Part shown: positions 18,451 to 27,555 of the stretch, in pieces
How positions within the stretch are numbered: position 1 is the stretch's first letter
Layout: each line of letters opens with the position of its first letter
NCBI RefSeq assembly: GCF_900141935.1
Contig: NZ_FQYX01000017.1
Location: 1-64,000, forward strand
Length of the DNA stretch: 64,000 nt
DNA from: Arenibacter nanhaiticus
Lineage (GTDB): Bacteria; Bacteroidota; Bacteroidia; Flavobacteriales; Flavobacteriaceae
Direction: 5' to 3'
Notes under the pieces: generated by a model
Database searches by the model: none
The model's input: the letters and a program-made list of their open reading frames with translations, nothing else
What the model was told of the DNA's origin: nothing
Program-made: the position numbers and the translations under genes

Positions 18451-19461
18451 ATGTTCAATTCAAAAATAACCGGCTTAGGGTACTATGTTCCCGAGAATAT
18501 CGTCACCAACGACGATTTATCCAAAATAATGGATACAAATGACGCTTGGATCCAGGAACGAACCGGGATAAAAGAAAGAAGGCACGTGGTGAAAGGCGAT
18601 GGGGATACCACTACCTCCATGGGAGTAAAAGCCGCCAAGATTGCCATAGAACGCGCGGGGATTGATAAGGACGATATCGATTTTATAGTATTTGCTACCT
18701 TAAGTCCCGATTATTATTTTCCAGGACCTGGCGTTTTGGTACAAAGAGATTTGGGGATTAAAACTGTAGGGGCCTTGGATGTTAGAAACCAATGTTCCGG
18801 ATTCGTTTATGGCCTATCGGTAGCCGATCAATTTATAAAAACAGGTATGTATAAAAACGTGCTTGTGATTGGTTCGGAACTTCACTCGCACGGATTGGAC
18901 ATGACCACAAGAGGAAGGGGAGTATCTGTGATTTTTGGTGATGGGGCCGGAGCAGCAGTCCTTAGTCGTACCGAAGATAATAACACAGGTATCCTTTCAA
19001 CACACCTGCATTCCGAAGGGCAACATGCCGAGGAATTGGCGCTGATAGCGCCTGGCATGGGGAGTCGTTGGGTCAATGATATTATCGCCGATAATGATCC
19101 TAATGATGAGTCTTACTTTCCATATATGAACGGTCAATTTGTCTTTAAGAATGCCGTCGTACGCTTTAGTGAAGTAATTATAGAAGGCCTAAAAGCAAAC
19201 AACTTGCAGGCCCAGGATATTAATATGTTGGTGCCGCATCAGGCGAATCTTAGAATTTCTCAATTTATTCAAAAGAAATTTGGACTGCAAGACGACCAGG
19301 TTTTTAATAATATAATGAAATACGGTAATACTACTGCCGCCTCTATACCAATAGCACTTACAGAGGCTTGGGAACAGGGTAAATTAAAATCGGGAGATTT
19401 GGTGGTATTGGCCGCCTTTGGTAGTGGCTTTACTTGGGGTAGTGCTATCATCAGATGGTAA
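18451..19461 (+). CDS. 3-oxoacyl-ACP synthase III family protein (FabH-like)
   Basis: A 336-residue condensing enzyme of the KAS III type, which starts acyl chains from acyl-CoA and malonyl-ACP. The triad is intact: Cys115 (NQCSG), His263 (PHQAN) and Asn293 (YGNTT). An upstream in-frame GTG at 18424 exists, but the ATG at 18451 (MFNSKITGLGYYVPEN), preceded by AAAGGAAG, matches the family start. No other fatty-acid genes are adjacent, so this may be an accessory KAS III rather than the housekeeping FabH usually found beside plsX/rpmF. It ends in a strong terminator. Confidence 0.9.
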   Translation: MFNSKITGLGYYVPENIVTNDDLSKIMDTNDAWIQERTGIKERRHVVKGDGDTTTSMGVKAAKIAIERAGIDKDDIDFIVFATLSPDYYFPGPGVLVQRDLGIKTVGALDVRNQCSGFVYGLSVADQFIKTGMYKNVLVIGSELHSHGLDMTTRGRGVSVIFGDGAGAAVLSRTEDNNTGILSTHLHSEGQHAEELALIAPGMGSRWVNDIIADNDPNDESYFPYMNGQFVFKNAVVRFSEVIIEGLKANNLQAQDINMLVPHQANLRISQFIQKKFGLQDDQVFNNIMKYGNTTAASIPIALTEAWEQGKLKSGDLVVLAAFGSGFTWGSAIIRW

Positions 19462-19858
19462 AAAAGTGAAACCCGGAATTTTAACTCCGGGTTTCTTTCA
19501 TTGATAAACTATACTAAACACTAACCATTAACCATAAAACATACAGCTTTATCAATGAAACTGTCTTTAAATCACTATAAAGGTCGGATGTTTTATTGTA
19601 TAATTACAAGGAAATCAGACTTTAACATCATAATTAACATTCGGTAAAACCAAAAGGTCGTTGAAGCATAAAAGTCACCATATCTTGTTCGCGGGCAATG
19701 TTTTGCTATTTAAAAATTGATATGTTAACCGTCTTGTCCAAGGAGACATACGCTTCCTTTAAAAACAACCTTGTGAAAGGGACAGTTAATCTTATCCAAT
19801 AGGTTTTTTAAGGGGGCCATCAATTTTCTCTATCAAAGGACTTCATTAAATTTCGTAT
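19462..19858. other. Intergenic spacer, no gene seen
   Basis: Contains the terminator at 19468-19500; the remaining 360 nt is AT-rich and without a convincing reading frame or repeat. The neighbouring genes converge here. Confidence 0.6.
19468..19500 (+). terminator. Terminator of the FabH-like gene
   Basis: Perfect 10-bp inverted repeat GAAACCCGGA / TCCGGGTTTC with an 8-nt AT-rich loop, starting 6 nt after the stop codon. The T-run after it is interrupted. Confidence 0.8.
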
Positions 19859-21319
19859 TTATTCTTTTTTCCTGATAAACCAAAGGCCTATAAAAGTAAT
19901 CAATCCGTTTAAAGGCAGTAGTTCGTATCCGACTTCATAACCACCCAAAGCTTCTTTAGGAATGTTCGCTATCAGAACAATAAGTACTACAGAAGTCAAT
20001 GCCACGACCCATGCAAATTGGTCTTTAATATTATACCTGGTGAAAATCCCAAAGCTAAAGAGTCCTAACAAGGGGCCGTAGGTGTAGGTGGCAACGGTCA
20101 ATAGACCGTCAATAACATTCTTGTCGAGCACATGCTTAAATATGACAATGACAATAATCAGCAAGACACTCATGCCGATATGGGTTTTTTTACGGATGGA
20201 CTTTTGTGTGTTTTCGGGCTTTTTGTTAATATTTAAAAAGTCGACACAAAAAGAAGTAGTCAACGCCGTAAGGGCGCTATCGGCACTGCTATAGGCGGCC
20301 GCAATAAGACCCAACATAAAAGTAATGGCCACAATAATCCCTAAATCACTGTTTAAGGCAATCTCTGGGAAAAGTAAATCGGGTTTTGGAGTGCCATCCA
20401 TTAAGGGAATGGCAATAGAATTCTTTGCCGCATATATAAATAATAGGGCTCCCAATAATAAAAAAACAAAGTTAACCACTATAAGGACCACACTAAAGCT
20501 CAAGACGTTTTTTTGGGCGTCCTTTAAACTTTTACAGGTAAGGTTCTTTTGCATCATGTCCTGGTCCAACCCAGTCATGCAAATGGTGATGAACATACCT
20601 CCTATAAATGATTTTATAAAGTGTGTCTTATTAAAAAAATCGTCCGTAAATAGTATTTTGCTGTACTGTTTTAATTCTGCCGAAGCTAAGAACTCACTAA
20701 AATCCCATCCTATTTTTTGGTTGATAAAATATATGGAGAGGCCTACAGAAATTAACATAAACAAGGTTTGCAAGGTATCTGTCCAAACAATGGTTTTTAT
20801 ACCACCCCTAAAAGTATAGATCCATATAAGGAGAATAGATAGGGTGACGGTTAACTCAAAAGGAACGTTCCAAGCATCAAAAACAAACTGTTGTAGTACG
20901 ATGGCAACTAGAAATAATCTAAAAGAAGCGCCTAAAACCCTCGAAATAAAAAAGAAAAAGGCCCCGGTCTTATAGCTGACAATGCCAAAACGGCCTTCTA
21001 GATATTCATATATAGAAGTGACATTAAGTTTGTAGTAAAGGGGCAGTAAAAGATAGGCAATGACGACATAACCTGCCAAGTACCCAAAAACTACCTGCAT
21101 ATAGCTAAATTGAGAGGTTTCAACCCATCCTGGAACAGAAATGAAGGTGACGCCAGATAAGGAGGCGCCTACCATACCGAAGGCTACCAAATACCATGGG
21201 GATTGTTTTCCCGCCTTGAAAAAATCAGCGTTTGAATCGTTTTTTCCCGTAAAATAGGAAATCGCTAAAAGCATGAGGAAATAACATCCGATAAGGAGTA
21301 GGATATGGGTAGCGGTCAT
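19859..21319 (-). CDS. Sodium:solute symporter (SSS family)
   Basis: A 486-residue transporter with about 13 transmembrane helices. It has the SSS hallmarks: [13 protein letters not shown] after helix 1, the Gly-rich [17 protein letters not shown], and the [26 protein letters not shown] segment containing the sodium-site Ser/Thr residues. It imports a small solute (sugar, sialic acid, proline or similar) with Na+; the substrate cannot be read from sequence. Monocistronic and divergent from recR. Confidence 0.9.
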   Translation of the reverse strand: MTATHILLLIGCYFLMLLAISYFTGKNDSNADFFKAGKQSPWYLVAFGMVGASLSGVTFISVPGWVETSQFSYMQVVFGYLAGYVVIAYLLLPLYYKLNVTSIYEYLEGRFGIVSYKTGAFFFFISRVLGASFRLFLVAIVLQQFVFDAWNVPFELTVTLSILLIWIYTFRGGIKTIVWTDTLQTLFMLISVGLSIYFINQKIGWDFSEFLASAELKQYSKILFTDDFFNKTHFIKSFIGGMFITICMTGLDQDMMQKNLTCKSLKDAQKNVLSFSVVLIVVNFVFLLLGALLFIYAAKNSIAIPLMDGTPKPDLLFPEIALNSDLGIIVAITFMLGLIAAAYSSADSALTALTTSFCVDFLNINKKPENTQKSIRKKTHIGMSVLLIIVIVIFKHVLDKNVIDGLLTVATYTYGPLLGLFSFGIFTRYNIKDQFAWVVALTSVVLIVLIANIPKEALGGYEVGYELLPLNGLITFIGLWFIRKKE

Positions 21320-21515
21320 AATTTGGTTGTATCAGGGCGGAAAAGTACAAAAAACTAGGATATTAAAATATTCCGGAACGATTCTTCAATTCTGGATAGA
21401 CCTTCTTTTGGGGGAATTGGTACAGGTGTTGGCCACGCAAGCTGTTCTAAGCAAACTATTTGCAAAATTAAAATAGACTACAACGGGAAATTATGAATTA
21501 AATGGTATAAAATTG

Positions 21516-21523
21516 TAATTTTG
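21516..21523 (+). promoter_or_regulatory. Bacteroidetes -7 promoter element before recR
   Basis: TAATTTTG, an exact TAnnTTTG match, ends only 5 nt before the recR ATG, so the transcript may be leaderless. No TTG at the -33 position is clear. Confidence 0.5.
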
Positions 21524-21528
21524 TAAGT

Positions 21529-22146
21529 ATGGAATTTTCTTCTAAATTATTAGAAAACGCAGTCTATGAGGTATCCCAATTACCTGGTATAGGGAAACGT
21601 ACGGCCTTGCGGTTGGTACTACATTTATTAAAACAGCCCAAAGAACAAACCACAAGATTGGCAGGAGCTTTGGTGTCGTTAAAAGATCAAATAAAATTTT
21701 GCAAGAACTGTCATAACATTTCGGATGTTGCACTGTGCGAAATTTGTGCGAATCCAAAACGCGATGAAACGATAGTTTGTGTGGTAGAAGATATTCGCGA
21801 TGTGATGGCTATAGAAAACACCAACCAGTTTAAAGGACATTACCATGTATTGGGTGGGAAAATTTCACCCATGGAAGGTATTGGTCCACACGATTTAACC
21901 GTTGGGTCCCTGATCAATAAAGTGAAAGAAGGCCAAATAAAGGAATTGATATTTGCGCTGAGTTCTACTATGGAAGGAGATACTACCAATTTTTATATCT
22001 ATAAACAATTGGAAGGATTGCCAGTAAAGACCTCTACTATCGCTAGGGGAATTGCCGTGGGCGATGAATTGGAATATGCGGATGAAGTGACTTTGGGAAG
22101 AAGTATTCTAAATAGAGTGCCCTTCGAAAATTCTTTTAAAACATAG
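21529..22146 (+). CDS. recR: Recombination mediator RecR
   Basis: A 205-residue RecFOR-pathway protein that, with RecO, loads RecA onto gapped DNA. It has the helix-hairpin-helix ([13 protein letters not shown]), a four-Cys zinc finger (Cys58, 61, 70, 73) and a Toprim domain ([14 protein letters not shown], then [12 protein letters not shown]). Length and domain order are normal. The ATG lies directly after a -7 promoter element. Confidence 0.97.
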   Translation: MEFSSKLLENAVYEVSQLPGIGKRTALRLVLHLLKQPKEQTTRLAGALVSLKDQIKFCKNCHNISDVALCEICANPKRDETIVCVVEDIRDVMAIENTNQFKGHYHVLGGKISPMEGIGPHDLTVGSLINKVKEGQIKELIFALSSTMEGDTTNFYIYKQLEGLPVKTSTIARGIAVGDELEYADEVTLGRSILNRVPFENSFKT

Positions 22147-22235
22147 CGATATTAAATGAGTAAAAAGTAACCGTAAGGCTTTTTATTTGTTATTTTCGCA
22201 AAACATTAATCAATAAAACAGCATTAATTAAGGAT

Positions 22236-23573
22236 ATGTCAAAATTTGAATTAAAATTACCGCAAATGGGTGAAAGTGTTGCAGAGGCAACTTTAACCAC
22301 TTGGCTAAAAGAAGTGGGCGATACCATTGAAATGGACGAAGCTATTTTTGAAATTGCCACGGATAAGGTCGATTCTGAAGTTCCTAGTGAGGTAGATGGG
22401 GTTTTGATAGAAAAATTATTTTCCGTTGATGATGTTATTAAGGTAGGGCAAACGGTGGCTATAATTGAAATTGATGGTGCCGATGTCTCAACACCTGCAA
22501 TGGATGCTTCTTCTGAAGAAGTGTCTGAAGAAACAGTAGCAGAATTAGAAAGTACGGTAGTCGCTGCCCAAGAAACAGCAACGGCAAATACAATGGATTT
22601 TAGCCGTACAGAAAAGTTTTATTCTCCCTTAGTTAAGAACATAGCCAAAAAAGAGGGGATTTCGGTTGCCGAATTAGATGCTATTGCAGGTAGCGGTAGT
22701 GAGGGTCGAGTGACCAAAAACGATCTTTTGGATTATATAGCGCAAGGGAAACCTAACAAAGCTGTCGAAGGGGGTGTTGTAGCTCAAAAAGGAGAAGATA
22801 GGCCTGTGCAGAAACCAGCTGCAGCGAAAGAGAATACTATTGCTGCCAAGCAGTCTACAGTTGTTGGGGATGAGGTTATTCCGTTAAGTAGGATGGGGAA
22901 ACTTATTGCTCATCACATGACCGCTAGTCTTGCTACCTCTGCCCATGTGCAAAGTTTTATAGAGGTAGATGTTACCAATCTCGTGAATTGGAGAAATAAG
23001 ACCAAGGTTGCCTTTGAAAAGCGCGAAGGTGAAAAACTTACTTTTACCCCTATCTTTTTGGAAGCGGTTGCCATGGCACTCAAAAAGTATCCCATGATGA
23101 ATATTATTATGGATGGGGATACCGTCATAAAGAAAAAAAATATCAATATAGGGATGGCTGCGGCATTGCCGGACGGCAATTTAATAGTGCCGGTGATTAA
23201 AAATGCAGACCAGTTAAATTTGGTAGGGATGGCCAAGGCTGTAAACGATTTGGCCAACAGAGCCAGAAACAATGCCTTAAAACCCGATGAAATAAAAGAC
23301 GGTACGTATACGGTGACCAATGTAGGGACCTTTGGCAGCGTTTTTGGTACCCCAATTATTAACCAGCCTCAGGTGGGGATTCTTGCCTTGGGAGCAATCA
23401 GAAAAATGCCTTCCGTGGTAGAAACAAAAGAAGGCGATTTTATCGCTATTAGAAGCAAAATGTACCTGTCGCATAGTTATGACCACAGAGTGGTGAACGG
23501 TGCCTTGGGGGGTATGTTTGTAAAAGCAGTAGCCGATTATTTGGAAGCTTGGGATGTAAACCGTGAGGTGTAG
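22236..23573 (+). CDS. Dihydrolipoamide acyltransferase (E2) of a 2-oxoacid dehydrogenase complex
   Basis: A 445-residue E2. An N-terminal lipoyl domain (1-78) has the lipoylated Lys44 in ATDKVDSEV. A peripheral subunit-binding domain follows (about 129-168, YSPLVKNIAKKEGI...GRVTKNDLLDYI), then an Ala/Lys-rich linker and the CAT catalytic domain ending with the active-site SHSYDHRVVNGALGGMF. The E1 and E3 genes are not adjacent. Domain pattern and sequence suit the branched-chain 2-oxoacid complex (BkdB-like), but 2-oxoglutarate or pyruvate complexes cannot be excluded from sequence alone. Confidence 0.9.
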   Translation: MSKFELKLPQMGESVAEATLTTWLKEVGDTIEMDEAIFEIATDKVDSEVPSEVDGVLIEKLFSVDDVIKVGQTVAIIEIDGADVSTPAMDASSEEVSEETVAELESTVVAAQETATANTMDFSRTEKFYSPLVKNIAKKEGISVAELDAIAGSGSEGRVTKNDLLDYIAQGKPNKAVEGGVVAQKGEDRPVQKPAAAKENTIAAKQSTVVGDEVIPLSRMGKLIAHHMTASLATSAHVQSFIEVDVTNLVNWRNKTKVAFEKREGEKLTFTPIFLEAVAMALKKYPMMNIIMDGDTVIKKKNINIGMAAALPDGNLIVPVIKNADQLNLVGMAKAVNDLANRARNNALKPDEIKDGTYTVTNVGTFGSVFGTPIINQPQVGILALGAIRKMPSVVETKEGDFIAIRSKMYLSHSYDHRVVNGALGGMFVKAVADYLEAWDVNREV

Positions 23574-23599
23574 CCTAAAGTTTTTAATATCTAATATAT

Positions 23600-23627
23600 A
23601 AGCCCCTGTTTTAAGGGGCTTTTTTTA
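23600..23627 (+). terminator. Terminator of the E2 gene
   Basis: Perfect AGCCCCT / AGGGGCT stem with a 6-nt loop and a T7 tail, 27 nt after the stop. Confidence 0.88.
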
Positions 23628-23691
23628 TATCCTATATTTTTGTTTAAGGCAAGAAAGTGAGTCAATCTTTAGTCTAAATCTAGGTAAAGCC

Positions 23692-23699
23692 TATCTTTG
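23692..23699 (+). promoter_or_regulatory. Bacteroidetes -7 promoter element before the DnaQ-like gene
   Basis: TATCTTTG, an exact TAnnTTTG match, 17 nt before the ATG at 23717. Confidence 0.5.
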
Positions 23700-23716
23700 C
23701 AAAAAAGCCCTGAATT

Positions 23717-24493
23717 ATGCAATTAAACCTTACAAAGCCTATTTGTTTTTTCGATCTGGAAACTACTGGTACCAATGTAGTAAAAGATAGAATTGTAGAA
23801 ATAGCGATCCTGAAAATTTTTCCAAACGGAAATAAAGAAAGTAAAACCTGGCTGGTAAATCCGGAAATGCAAATACCAGATGAGGTAATCGCTATACATG
23901 GAATAAGCAATGAAAAGGTAGCTAATGAGCCGACCTTTAAAGAACTTTCCAAAGAGATCTATAAAATGGTCAAGGATAGCGATCTGGGAGGCTTTAATTC
24001 TGATCGTTTTGATATTCCTCTTTTGGCAGAAGAAATGTTGCGCGCTGGGGTAGATTTTGATATGAAAAATATGGTGTCTGTAGATGTGCAAACAATCTTT
24101 CACAAAATGGAAAAGCGTACCCTAGAAGCGGCCTATAAGTTTTATTGCGATAAAAACCTGATCGATGCCCATAGTGCAGAAGCCGATACTTTGGCTACTT
24201 ATGAGGTATTGTTGTCTCAATTGGAGCGCTATCCGGAATTGGAAAATAATATTAAGAAATTATCTGAATTCACCACTAGAAAACAATCGGTAGATTTTGC
24301 CGGATTTATTGGATTGGACAAGGAGGGCGAGGAAATATTTGCCTTCGGAAAACACAAAGGGAAAAAAGTACACGATATTCTAGAGAAAGAACCAGGGTAT
24401 TTTGGCTGGATCTTGAACGCAGATTTTCCGCTTTATACTAAAAAGGTGCTTACTCAGATAAAACTAAGTAAGCTAAATAATAAGTTGTCCTAA
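23717..24493 (+). CDS. DnaQ-like 3'-5' exonuclease (DEDDh) with C-terminal accessory domain
   Basis: A 258-residue protein. Residues 1-175 form a DEDDh exonuclease: Asp13 and Glu15 in FFDLETTGTN, a third Asp in GFNSDRFDIPLL, and the His-x4-Asp in DAHSAEADTLATYE. The last 60 residues (FGKHKGKKVHDILEKEPGYFGWIL) match a small domain also found at the C-terminus of exodeoxyribonuclease X-type and related nucleases. It likely proofreads or trims DNA ends. The free-standing epsilon-like form is usual in Bacteroidetes, where PolC-type proofreading is separate. Confidence 0.9.
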   Translation: MQLNLTKPICFFDLETTGTNVVKDRIVEIAILKIFPNGNKESKTWLVNPEMQIPDEVIAIHGISNEKVANEPTFKELSKEIYKMVKDSDLGGFNSDRFDIPLLAEEMLRAGVDFDMKNMVSVDVQTIFHKMEKRTLEAAYKFYCDKNLIDAHSAEADTLATYEVLLSQLERYPELENNIKKLSEFTTRKQSVDFAGFIGLDKEGEEIFAFGKHKGKKVHDILEKEPGYFGWILNADFPLYTKKVLTQIKLSKLNNKLS

Positions 24494-24592
24494 ACTTTTA
24501 ATCATTCAAAAAAAATAAGGGGCTTGGTATAGAAATGCTGTTTTTCTATGTTTTTTGCCGACATAATAATCCTTGAGATATAATATATTGAA

Positions 24593-25204
24593 ATGAAAAT
24601 AATCTGTATCGGCCGCAATTATGTGGATCATATTAAGGAGTTAAACAATGAAAGGCCAAATGATCCGGTGGTATTTATAAAGCCCGATTCTGCCGTGTTG
24701 CCTAAAGAACAGGATTTTTACATTCCGGAATTTTCTAATGAGGTGCATTACGAAGTAGAAGTATTGGTGAAAATTAAAAAAGTCGGCAAGCATATTGATG
24801 TTAAATTTGCCCATACTTATTACGATGAGATAGGGTTGGGGATAGATTTTACGGCCAGAGATCTACAGGCACAGCTAAAAGAAAAGGGGTTGCCCTGGGA
24901 AAAAGCGAAGGGATTTGATGGGGCTGCCGTTATTGGAAAATGGTTGCCGAAATCTAATTTTAAAGACCTAAACGATATAAATTTTCAGCTGCTAAAAAAT
25001 GAAGAGGTCGTTCAGCAGGGGAATACCGGCCTTATGTTATGGTCTATTGATGAACTGATTGCGTATGTGTCCCAGTTTTTTATGCTGAAAAAAGGAGATG
25101 TGATCTTTACAGGGACGCCAGCAGGGGTTGGTAGAATAAGTGCAAATGATTATCTTTCGGGAACCCTCGAAAATGAAGAGGTATTCTCACTAAACATAAA
25201 ATAA
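24593..25204 (+). CDS. Fumarylacetoacetate hydrolase (FAH) family protein
   Basis: A 203-residue protein of the FAH fold, covering C-C bond hydrolases and oxaloacetate tautomerases/acylpyruvases. The metal-binding acidic residues are in VHYEVEVLVKI and GLGIDFTARDLQ, and the catalytic-core Lys in KGFDGAAVIGKW; the C-terminal FTGTPAGVGRI is conserved. The start MKIICIGRNYVDH is canonical. The stop codon abuts the ATG of the Hpt gene, which in turn overlaps cinA, so the three are translationally coupled. Confidence 0.9.
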   Translation: MKIICIGRNYVDHIKELNNERPNDPVVFIKPDSAVLPKEQDFYIPEFSNEVHYEVEVLVKIKKVGKHIDVKFAHTYYDEIGLGIDFTARDLQAQLKEKGLPWEKAKGFDGAAVIGKWLPKSNFKDLNDINFQLLKNEEVVQQGNTGLMLWSIDELIAYVSQFFMLKKGDVIFTGTPAGVGRISANDYLSGTLENEEVFSLNIK

Positions 25205-25546
25205 ATGATTTATAATCTAGACAAAATTAACGAACTAGCCGAGGGTGACAATGATTTTATCATGGCCGTAGTGGGAGTTTTCTTGGAAGAGGTGCCTCAA
25301 GATTTGGCGGAGTTGGAAGTTGCCTTGAGGCAGAAAAATTTTGAGAGTGTATATAAACTGGCTCATAAAATAAAACCGAATGTGGATTTGTTAGGGATGG
25401 AGGATACCCGGAAAATCGCCTTAAACATTGAAACTCTTGGAAAAAAAGGCAAATCCGAAGAAGCAGAGATAACACGTTTGGTGCCCTTGCTGAAAGAGGA
25501 TATCAATCAGGTGGTCTCTGAATTAAAAAACGATTTTAGCTTTTAA
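25205..25546 (+). CDS. Histidine phosphotransfer (Hpt) domain protein
   Basis: A 113-residue single Hpt domain, a four-helix bundle that shuttles phosphoryl groups between response-regulator domains. The phospho-accepting His54 lies in [16 protein letters not shown], a typical Hpt signature. It is an orphan: no kinase or regulator is nearby. It starts directly after the FAH stop (0 nt) and its stop shares a base with the cinA start (TAATG). Confidence 0.87.
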   Translation: MIYNLDKINELAEGDNDFIMAVVGVFLEEVPQDLAELEVALRQKNFESVYKLAHKIKPNVDLLGMEDTRKIALNIETLGKKGKSEEAEITRLVPLLKEDINQVVSELKNDFSF

Positions 25547-26793
25547 TGTTTTCAGAAATAATAACTATTGGCGATGAAATTCTCATCGGTCAAATCGTAG
25601 ATACAAATTCTGCTTTTATAGCATCCGAACTCAACAAAATCGGGGTATCTGTCTATCAGATAAGTTCGGTGCAAGACGATAAGATGCATATCCTGCAAGC
25701 CTTGAAAGAGGCCGAGTCCAGAGCAGATATTATTATAATTACCGGAGGGCTGGGGCCTACAAAGGACGATATTACCAAACATACCTTATGCGAGTACTTT
25801 AAGGATACCTTGGTCGAAAACAAGGAGGTGCTGGCTCATGTAGAAGGTATTTTTAAAAAACACATCACTACACCGATATCCGATGTTAATAGAATGCAGG
25901 CTTGGGTGCCTTCTAAGGCGAAAGTGCTGCACAACGAATACGGTACTGCTCCCGGAATGTGGATCGGTGATAAGGGGAAGGTGGTGATATCTCTGCCCGG
26001 GGTTCCTTTCGAGATGAAAAATTTAATAAAGACACAAGTTATTCCAAGAATTATTGAGGAATTTAGGCGTCCCTTTATTTTTCATAAAACCATAGTAACC
26101 TATGGAATGGGAGAGAGTGCCATCGCCGAAAAGATAGAACCGCTGGAGACCAATCTCCCTTCTTTTATAAAATTGGCCTATTTGCCTAGCTTGGGGTCGG
26201 TAAGATTGCGTCTTTCTGCCAAAGGGCTCGATCGGGAAACGCTGTTCCTTCAAATGAATGATGAGGTAGAGCGACTTAAATCGCTCTTGGGCGACCTAGT
26301 GTATGGCGAAGAAGGAGATGAGTCTATAGAGGAGGTCGTAGCGCAATTACTGAAGAAAAGGAAAATGACCTTGGGGACGGCAGAGAGTTTTACCGGAGGG
26401 AAAATTGCAGAACAAATTACAGCCCTTCCCGGTGCTTCGGCTTACTTTAAGGGAAGTGTGGTGAGTTATGCGACCCAAACCAAGATAGAAGTGCTTAAAG
26501 TGCCTGAGACGATTATAGATAAGTGTTCCGTGGTCAGTGCGGAGGTGGCTGCTGCCATGGCAGAGAATTTAAAAACTCTGTTGAAAACAGATTTTGCCAT
26601 CGCTACAACTGGAAACGCAGGACCTTCAAAAGGAGATTCCGATGCGGACATTGGAACCGTGTTTATAGCCGTGGCTTCACCAAAAGGTGTGGTCGTCGAA
26701 AAATATATGATGGGAAGCCATCGAGAACGCATTGTGCAAAAGTCTGTAAATAAGGCGTTTGAAATGCTTCAAAAAGAAATTTTAAAATTCTAG
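25546..26793 (+). CDS. cinA: CinA family protein (NMN deamidase / competence-damage inducible)
   Basis: A 415-residue two-domain protein. The N-terminal MoCF-like domain (1-170: [33 protein letters not shown]) resembles ADP-ribose pyrophosphatase-type CinA. The C-terminal CinA domain (about 255-415: [40 protein letters not shown]) carries nicotinamide-nucleotide amidohydrolase activity for NAD recycling in characterised homologues. Length and motifs are complete. It ends 72 nt before rpmB, which has its own promoter. Confidence 0.94.
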   Translation: MFSEIITIGDEILIGQIVDTNSAFIASELNKIGVSVYQISSVQDDKMHILQALKEAESRADIIIITGGLGPTKDDITKHTLCEYFKDTLVENKEVLAHVEGIFKKHITTPISDVNRMQAWVPSKAKVLHNEYGTAPGMWIGDKGKVVISLPGVPFEMKNLIKTQVIPRIIEEFRRPFIFHKTIVTYGMGESAIAEKIEPLETNLPSFIKLAYLPSLGSVRLRLSAKGLDRETLFLQMNDEVERLKSLLGDLVYGEEGDESIEEVVAQLLKKRKMTLGTAESFTGGKIAEQITALPGASAYFKGSVVSYATQTKIEVLKVPETIIDKCSVVSAEVAAAMAENLKTLLKTDFAIATTGNAGPSKGDSDADIGTVFIAVASPKGVVVEKYMMGSHRERIVQKSVNKAFEMLQKEILKF

Positions 26794-26802
26794 TCAAGAA
26801 TT

Positions 26803-26833
26803 TTGCCTGAACGATAAAATTAGCTTAAATTTG
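26803..26833 (+). promoter_or_regulatory. Bacteroidetes promoter of the rpmB operon
   Basis: TTG at 26803-26805, a 20-nt spacer, then TAAATTTG at 26826-26833: both elements and the spacing fit the sigma-ABfr consensus. The ribosomal-protein gene starts 32 nt later. Confidence 0.75.
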
Positions 26834-26865
26834 CAACCTGTTTAAAACAAAATAAAAGTAGCGAA

Positions 26866-27102
26866 ATGTCAAAAGTTTGTGATGTTACTGGAAAGAGAGC
26901 CATGTTTGGGAACAATGTGTCCTTCTCGATTAATAAGACCAGAAGAAGATTTGATGTAAATCTTTCCAAAAAACGTTTCTATATTCCAGAAGAAGATCGT
27001 TGGATCACCTTAAAGGTGTCTGCAAAGGCTTTAAAGAGTATAAATAAAAAAGGAATTTCCGCTGTTTTGAAGGAAGCAAAGGGAAAAGGGTTGATTAAGT
27101 AA
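26866..27102 (+). CDS. rpmB: 50S ribosomal protein L28
   Basis: A 78-residue basic ribosomal protein with the family start SKVCDVTGKRAMFGNNVS and the RRRFDVNLSKKRF segment. It is first in the conserved Bacteroidetes order rpmB-rpmG-DUF4295-ftsY and has a well-formed promoter. Confidence 0.97.
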   Translation: MSKVCDVTGKRAMFGNNVSFSINKTRRRFDVNLSKKRFYIPEEDRWITLKVSAKALKSINKKGISAVLKEAKGKGLIK

Positions 27103-27123
27103 TCCTGAAATACGAAAATTAAG

Positions 27124-27306
27124 ATGGCAAAGAAAGGTAACAGAATTCAGGTTATTTTGGAGTGTACAGAGCATAAAGAGTCTGGCAAGCCAGGTACTTC
27201 TAGGTACATAACCACTAAGAACAAAAAGAACACTCCAGATAGGATGGAAATTAAAAAATTCAACCCTATCTTGAAGAGAATGACAGTTCATAAAGAAATA
27301 AAATAA
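27124..27306 (+). CDS. rpmG: 50S ribosomal protein L33
   Basis: A 60-residue protein with the L33 signature ([38 protein letters not shown]). It has only one Cys, so it is the zinc-free (C-minus) form. It is 21 nt after rpmB in the same operon. Confidence 0.97.
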   Translation: MAKKGNRIQVILECTEHKESGKPGTSRYITTKNKKNTPDRMEIKKFNPILKRMTVHKEIK

Positions 27307-27312
27307 AACGTC

Positions 27313-27465
27313 ATGGCAAAGAAAACGGTAGCGAGTTTACAAACAAGTTCAAAAAGATTGACTAAAGCCATTAAGATGGTAAAGTCACCTAAAACTGGTG
27401 CTTATTCATTTGCGGAGTCAGTAATGGCGCCGGAATTGGTGAACGATTGGTTAGGTAAGAAATAA
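27313..27465 (+). CDS. DUF4295 small basic protein
   Basis: A 50-residue protein starting MAKKTVASLQTSSKRLTKA and ending WLGKK. DUF4295 proteins are found right after rpmG in Bacteroidetes, so this is probably a ribosome-associated protein; the function is unproven. The gap to rpmG is 6 nt. It is easily missed because of its length. Confidence 0.9.
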   Translation: MAKKTVASLQTSSKRLTKAIKMVKSPKTGAYSFAESVMAPELVNDWLGKK

Positions 27466-27488
27466 TAATCTGTTTATTATAGGTTATA

Positions 27489-27518
27489 AAGCTGCTTTCT
27501 TTGGAAGGTGGCTTTTTT
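27489..27518 (+). terminator. Terminator of the rpmB operon
   Basis: AGCTGCTTTC / GAAGGTGGCT stem (with G-T pairs) and a 4-nt loop, ending in T6. It overlaps the start of the ftsY promoter. Confidence 0.7.
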
Positions 27519-27533
27519 ATTTTCATATCTTTG
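27501..27533 (+). promoter_or_regulatory. Bacteroidetes promoter of ftsY
   Basis: TTG at 27501-27503, a 22-nt spacer and TATCTTTG at 27526-27533, 22 nt before the ftsY ATG. Confidence 0.65.
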
Positions 27534-27555
27534 AGGAAAAGAATGTTCTACAGAA

